DNA of 9,742 nucleotides, from the NCBI GenBank assembly GCA_051646185.1, contig JBOFCS010000090.1:1-9742 (forward strand), read 5' to 3'. Numbering within the stretch: position 1 is the stretch's first letter; each line of letters begins with the position of its first letter. This DNA comes from JBOFCS01 sp051646185. Lineage in GTDB: Bacteria; Actinomycetota; Actinomycetes; Mycobacteriales; Mycobacteriaceae. The notes beneath the pieces were generated by a model, which made no database searches, was not told where the DNA came from, and was given only the letters and a program-made list of their open reading frames with translations. Shown here one piece after another: positions 6,936-9,742 of this stretch. The position numbers and the translations under genes are program-made.

Positions 6936-6941
6936 AAAACC
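6923..6941 (+). terminator. Weak AT-rich hairpin at the purU stop codon
   Basis: GGTTTTT (6923-6929) and AAAAACC (6935-6941) form a perfect 7-bp inverted repeat. The 5-base loop holds part of the TAA stop. The stem is mostly A:T and is not followed by a clean T-run (the next bases are GAGAATTTTC), so termination here is only possible, not shown. Confidence 0.2.
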
Positions 6942-6998
6942 GAGAATTTTCATACCGCAAAGGTTACTGGCGGGCTGGTAAGTGGGCCATAAATAAGC

Positions 6999-7004
6999 GA
7001 TAAT
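6999..7004 (+). promoter_or_regulatory. -10 element of the LGFP gene, implying a leaderless mRNA
   Basis: GATAAT at 6999-7004 matches 5 of 6 bases of TATAAT and ends 6 bases before the GTG at 7011. Transcription would begin at or next to the start codon, and there is no Shine-Dalgarno in the short interval. The -35 position has only a weak TGGTAA at 6976-6981. Leaderless transcripts are common in actinobacteria. Confidence 0.55.
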
Positions 7005-7010
7005 CTTGCG

Positions 7011-7592
7011 GTGAAACTCTTCGGACGAATCATTGTCATGTCATTAGCCCTTGGCGTTGGCCTCAGCGTAGCTCCAGCCAACGCAGACCAAATGTATGGT
7101 CCATTTCTTGTGCAAGGCCGCATCGAATCCGCCTACACACAAAGCGGCGGTTCAGCCAAGTGGGGAAATCCCACAATCCCCGAATCGCCTTCAGCACGCG
7201 GTGGACGCTTTCAAACCTTCGCAAAAGATACCTCCTTCTACTGGCACCCACTTGTCGATAGGGGGACTGCCCATCAAGTTGGTGGAGCAATTCGCGCAAA
7301 ATGGGCAGAGCTGGGTTGGGAGTACGGAGCGCTTCGTTACCCGACCAGCGACGAGAAAACCACCACCGCTGGATGGTTTGGTTCCTCCTGGGTATCCAGC
7401 ACCTTTGAAGGTGGCCAAATCTATTGGTCAGCCAGCACCGGCGCTCACCAAGTATGGGGTGAAATCCAACGCAAGTATCTCGCCGAAGGCGGTGCCGGCG
7501 GTAGGTTTGGACTTCCGATAGCCGATGAGGTGGAAGTGGCCCCTGGCGTTTTTGCTCAAAACTTCAAAAACGGTCAGATTCACTGGCCATAA
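7011..7592 (+). CDS. Secreted LGFP-repeat protein
   Basis: This is a 193-residue exported protein. A signal peptide (basic MKLFGR, hydrophobic core about 7-20, cleavage likely after A25 in APANA) is followed by three LGFP-type repeats. They start at about VQGRI (34), VGGAI (90) and VWGEI (149). The second and third contain the signature segments YGALRYPTSDE (105-115) and GGRFGLPIADEV (163-174) and end in GGQIYW or NGQIHW. The first repeat is degenerate. LGFP repeats occur in corynebacterial and mycobacterial surface proteins, sometimes attached to mycolyltransferases, and are thought to bind the cell wall. Here no enzymatic domain is attached, so a structural or wall-binding role is inferred. 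The start is GTG, with a -10 element just upstream suggesting leaderless translation. The gene stands alone on its strand and converges on the phosphatase. Confidence 0.85.
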   Translation: MKLFGRIIVMSLALGVGLSVAPANADQMYGPFLVQGRIESAYTQSGGSAKWGNPTIPESPSARGGRFQTFAKDTSFYWHPLVDRGTAHQVGGAIRAKWAELGWEYGALRYPTSDEKTTTAGWFGSSWVSSTFEGGQIYWSASTGAHQVWGEIQRKYLAEGGAGGRFGLPIADEVEVAPGVFAQNFKNGQIHWP

Positions 7593-7602
7593 AGTTGTTT
7601 AG

Positions 7603-7642
7603 CGAGATGGGTGTGTAAACGTAAGTTTTCTCACCCATCTCG
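7603..7642. terminator. Hairpin between the convergent LGFP and PhoD genes
   Basis: CGAGATGGGTG (7603-7613) and CACCCATCTCG (7632-7642) form a perfect 11-bp stem with an 18-base loop. It begins 10 bases after the LGFP stop and lies 10 bases beyond the PhoD stop. On the plus strand, CTTTT follows 8 bases after the stem. On the minus strand no clear T-run follows. The position between tail-to-tail genes suggests a shared transcription terminator. Confidence 0.65.
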
Positions 7643-7652
7643 ACTCCAGCTT

Positions 7653-9302
7653 TTATTGCGGGCCAACTGCAGGACTAGTTCGCTGCGCTCCAGAAACCAC
7701 TTCGTAGCTTGCACCGCAATAGATTTCGCTATTTGGATCTTCTTTTGCTGCCAGGAACCAGTAGTCCATTTGTGCGGCCTGCTTAGTCACTGTGAATACC
7801 CCAAAACCATGAGCATCCACGTCCAAAAACTGAACATGGTGATTGGCGGCTTTAATAGCTTGCTCAGCAGCCCGGCCAGCAGTGTGCTCCGGAATTTTAA
7901 TAAAATCATCAAAATTAACTGAGGTCACCGAGGTGACAACCAGTTCCGTGGCAATAGTTCCGGCTCCAGGATAATTAGCCGGATCTACGGGAATATCACA
8001 GGCCCAAGAAGTGTGAATATCCCCGGTAATAAACACCGTATCCTGCACCCCGTTATCAACAAGAGCAGTTAACAGTCGCTGACGATCAGCAGTATAACCA
8101 TCCCAGGCATCAGTATTAGGTGGTACCCCTCCTGCCGGAAGCCCTAATAATGACGTTAACGCCCTCGTCGTTTCCACCTCCAATGGCGGAATGAGCAGTG
8201 GGGATATCATCACCGGGTTGCCAATGATCTTCCACTGCACCGCAGAAGTCACTACCCCATTGGTTAACCACTGCATCTGCTCAGCACCGGTGATGGTCCG
8301 ATCCACCGTATCCACCTGAGCAGACAGTAGTGGTGCTTGCTTCGAACGGTAGGTTCGCAAATCCAACATCGACAACTCCATCAATGTGCCAAACCGCAAC
8401 CGCCGGTAGAGATGTCGATTATTATCTGAACCGGCAACGCGCACCGGTATCCACTCGTAATAAGCCTGCTCTGAAGATTTTTTCCGAGTATTCCAGTCCC
8501 CTTCAGTATTTGGCTGGTGATTTTGAGCTCCAGAATCATAAGCATCATTAGTTGACTCGTGGTCGTCCCAGGTGCAGATCCAGGGCACAGCACGATGCGC
8601 TGCCTGCAAATCAGGGTCTGTTTTGTATAGCCCGTGACGTATTCGATAGTCCTGCAACGAAACAATCTCATGGCTTGGTTCAACCGGACGAACAACCCCA
8701 AACTTTCCGGGATACCCACCCGTCCCATACTCATAGATATAGTCGCCAAGATGGATAATCGCATCCAGATCATCACGGTAAGACAAATGGCGGTACGCCC
8801 CAAAAAATCCGGCTTCCCAATTTGAGCAAGAGACCACCCCAAACCGAAGTTGGTCAATATCAGCATCATTGGCCGGTGCGGTACGCGTTTTCCCAACAGC
8901 TGACCTCTGACCGGCAACCTCACCATCAAGCACTAAAAACTGATAAAAATATAGCGTAGAAGAAGCTAGACCCTGTACGTCAATCTTGACGGTGTGATCG
9001 GAATCAGCTGATGTTGTTACCATGCCACGCGAAATCACCCGGGCCATGTCTGGGTCAGTGGCCACTGTCCAGGAAACCTGAACACCAGCCCCAAAACCAG
9101 AACCTGGAACAGCTTCCAGCGACGGAGTCACTCTGGTCCAAATAATGACAGCACTATCAGTAGGGTCACCGGAAGCGACCCCATGCTGGAATGCCTGCAC
9201 GCTTGAGTCCGCGGCAGCTAGCGATGGCAGCACTGCCAACGTCCCCGCCCCAGCGGCTGCTAACGATGACGTGCGCAGAAATTGACGACGTGAATAATCC
9301 AT
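7653..9302 (-). CDS. phoD: Tat-exported PhoD-family alkaline phosphatase/phosphodiesterase
   Basis: PhoD enzymes hydrolyse phosphate mono- and diesters outside the membrane using an iron/calcium centre. The ATG at 9302 gives 549 residues beginning MDYSRRQFLRTSSLAAAG, a clear twin-arginine signal peptide ending near ALAAAD-type small residues at about 30. A PhoD N-terminal domain (GVASGDPTDSAVIIWTRV, about 41-58) precedes the metallophosphatase domain. Metal and catalytic motifs are intact: C159 in VVSCSN, D187 and Y190 in HLGDYIYEYG, D247, H248 and N252 in TWDDHESTND, and D428 and H430 in FITGDIHTSW. The frame stays open 50 codons upstream to 9452. That extension would bury the Tat signal, so I reject it. 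There is no clear Shine-Dalgarno. Such genes are usually induced by phosphate starvation, but no PhoP/PhoR box could be recognised. Confidence 0.93.
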   Translation of the reverse strand: MDYSRRQFLRTSSLAAAGAGTLAVLPSLAAADSSVQAFQHGVASGDPTDSAVIIWTRVTPSLEAVPGSGFGAGVQVSWTVATDPDMARVISRGMVTTSADSDHTVKIDVQGLASSTLYFYQFLVLDGEVAGQRSAVGKTRTAPANDADIDQLRFGVVSCSNWEAGFFGAYRHLSYRDDLDAIIHLGDYIYEYGTGGYPGKFGVVRPVEPSHEIVSLQDYRIRHGLYKTDPDLQAAHRAVPWICTWDDHESTNDAYDSGAQNHQPNTEGDWNTRKKSSEQAYYEWIPVRVAGSDNNRHLYRRLRFGTLMELSMLDLRTYRSKQAPLLSAQVDTVDRTITGAEQMQWLTNGVVTSAVQWKIIGNPVMISPLLIPPLEVETTRALTSLLGLPAGGVPPNTDAWDGYTADRQRLLTALVDNGVQDTVFITGDIHTSWACDIPVDPANYPGAGTIATELVVTSVTSVNFDDFIKIPEHTAGRAAEQAIKAANHHVQFLDVDAHGFGVFTVTKQAAQMDYWFLAAKEDPNSEIYCGASYEVVSGAQRTSPAVGPQ

Positions 9303-9548
9303 TGATGAGGTCACAGCTGCTAACCGTAACCGCAATAGTCCATTACGGCAAATACTAGTTTTATGAAAATAGTATTCGAAGGTAATTTTATTAAAGACTG
9401 AATCCTTCAGTGCGCCAATTGATATCGTTCGGTATCTCAATGTGGGATGCACTAGGCGCAGTCTTTACATGACTAACGGGAAACAAGCCATGCCTCAGGG
9501 GAAATTTTTAACATATTTTCCGATACCGGAAAGTGAACAAATCATGAA
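9303..9548. other. AT-rich non-coding region upstream of phoD with small inverted repeats
   Basis: This 246-bp stretch holds no gene I can support. It contains a perfect inverted repeat ACTGAA-TCC-TTCAGT (9397-9411) and a 9-bp pair TAAAGACTG (9392-9400) with CAGTCTTTA (9459-9467). An imperfect dyad around 9417-9441 (ATTGATATC facing GTATCTCAAT) is also present. On the minus strand TACTAT (9374-9369) could be a phoD -10, giving a leader of about 60 bases, but its -35 is unclear. A small hairpin TTTCCG-ATAC-CGGAAA (9517-9532) lies just beyond the stop of the minus-strand gene to the right and might end its transcript. Confidence 0.35.
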
Positions 9549-9742
9549 TTAGGCCGCTTCAGTTGGACAAACGTTCATTGGCTCATTTAGCTTGATGCGA
9601 GCTATAAATTCAGCCGGAACTGCATCTGCAGTTAACACACAATACGACGAGGGACCGTTGACTGCCATCTCCTTTCCGCTCATCAAGATTAGGTTAGCAA
9701 TCCTGACTGCCACCGTCGTATTTGTTGGCATAACATCACCTG
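9549..9742 (-). CDS. Unrecognised protein, probably the C-terminal end of a gene entering from the right
   Basis: The minus-strand frame is open from the right edge to the TAA at 9551-9549, giving about 64 visible residues. I recognise no domain. The sequence is mixed hydrophobic and polar, with beta-type stretches (TVAVRIANLIL, EFIARIKL) and two cysteines near the end (SSYCVL and NVCPTEAA) that might form a disulfide in an exported protein. An internal ATG at 9731 is preceded by AGGTGA 4 bases upstream, so a complete 60-residue protein starting there is the alternative. It has no signal peptide from that ATG. The codon choice looks like coding sequence and no other frame competes. Confidence 0.4.
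   Translation of the reverse strand, partial: GDVMPTNTTVAVRIANLILMSGKEMAVNGPSSYCVLTADAVPAEFIARIKLNEPMNVCPTEAA

Noticed and set aside
9311..9317. TCACAGC, similar to half of a mycobacterial PhoP box
   Set aside because: Only one copy is present, while the known site needs two direct repeats. A single 7-mer is expected by chance.
9303..9452. 50-codon N-terminal extension of PhoD to the ATG at 9452
   Set aside because: It would place a twin-arginine signal peptide 50 residues inside the protein. The ATG at 9302 puts SRRQFLR at the N-terminus as expected.
9469..9549. 26-codon plus-strand ORF
   Set aside because: There is no Shine-Dalgarno and no recognisable sequence, and it lies in an AT-rich intergenic region with inverted repeats.

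Overview
The window looks like a chromosomal segment of a Corynebacterium-like mycolic-acid actinobacterium of moderate GC. The evidence is the mix of families: an LmeA/DUF2993-type anchored protein, a secreted LGFP-repeat protein, an MMPL transporter, a Tat-exported PhoD phosphatase, several GTG starts and at least one probable leaderless gene. I see no rRNA, tRNA, CRISPR array, insertion sequence or phage gene.

Left part (1-3588). The 3' end of an acyltransferase-like gene enters from the left edge and is open right up to it. It is followed by a small CsoR-family repressor gene (641-904, +). Convergent to that is a tight two-gene operon on the minus strand: an MMPL/RND-type transporter (3483-1336), then a DUF302 protein (1320-919). 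Upstream of the transporter lies a near-perfect 42-bp palindrome (3510-3551) whose core has the CsoR-family operator form TATACCCC-TG-GGGGTATA. The repressor has the two conserved cysteines of the family, but the metal-binding histidine is replaced by glycine. That resembles the sulfur-sensing CstR branch more than the copper sensors. No copper ATPase, copper chaperone, rhodanese or persulfide dioxygenase is in view. The regulator, operator, transporter and DUF302 protein therefore look like one stress-response module, and this is the most interesting part of the window.

Middle part (3589-6935). A nitrilase-superfamily amidohydrolase is divergent from the transporter and shares the palindromic control region. 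It is followed closely by an LmeA-like membrane-anchored lipid-binding protein. That gene meets deoC (deoxyribose-phosphate aldolase, -) tail to tail with no base between the stop codons. deoC is divergent from purU (formyltetrahydrofolate deformylase, +).

Right part (6936-9742). A secreted LGFP-repeat protein, probably translated from a leaderless mRNA beginning at GTG, converges on a Tat-exported PhoD-family alkaline phosphatase. An 11-bp hairpin separates them. After a 246-bp AT-rich non-coding stretch with several small inverted repeats, a minus-strand reading frame of unknown function runs off the right edge.

All calls come from reading the translations and DNA by eye. No database search was run.
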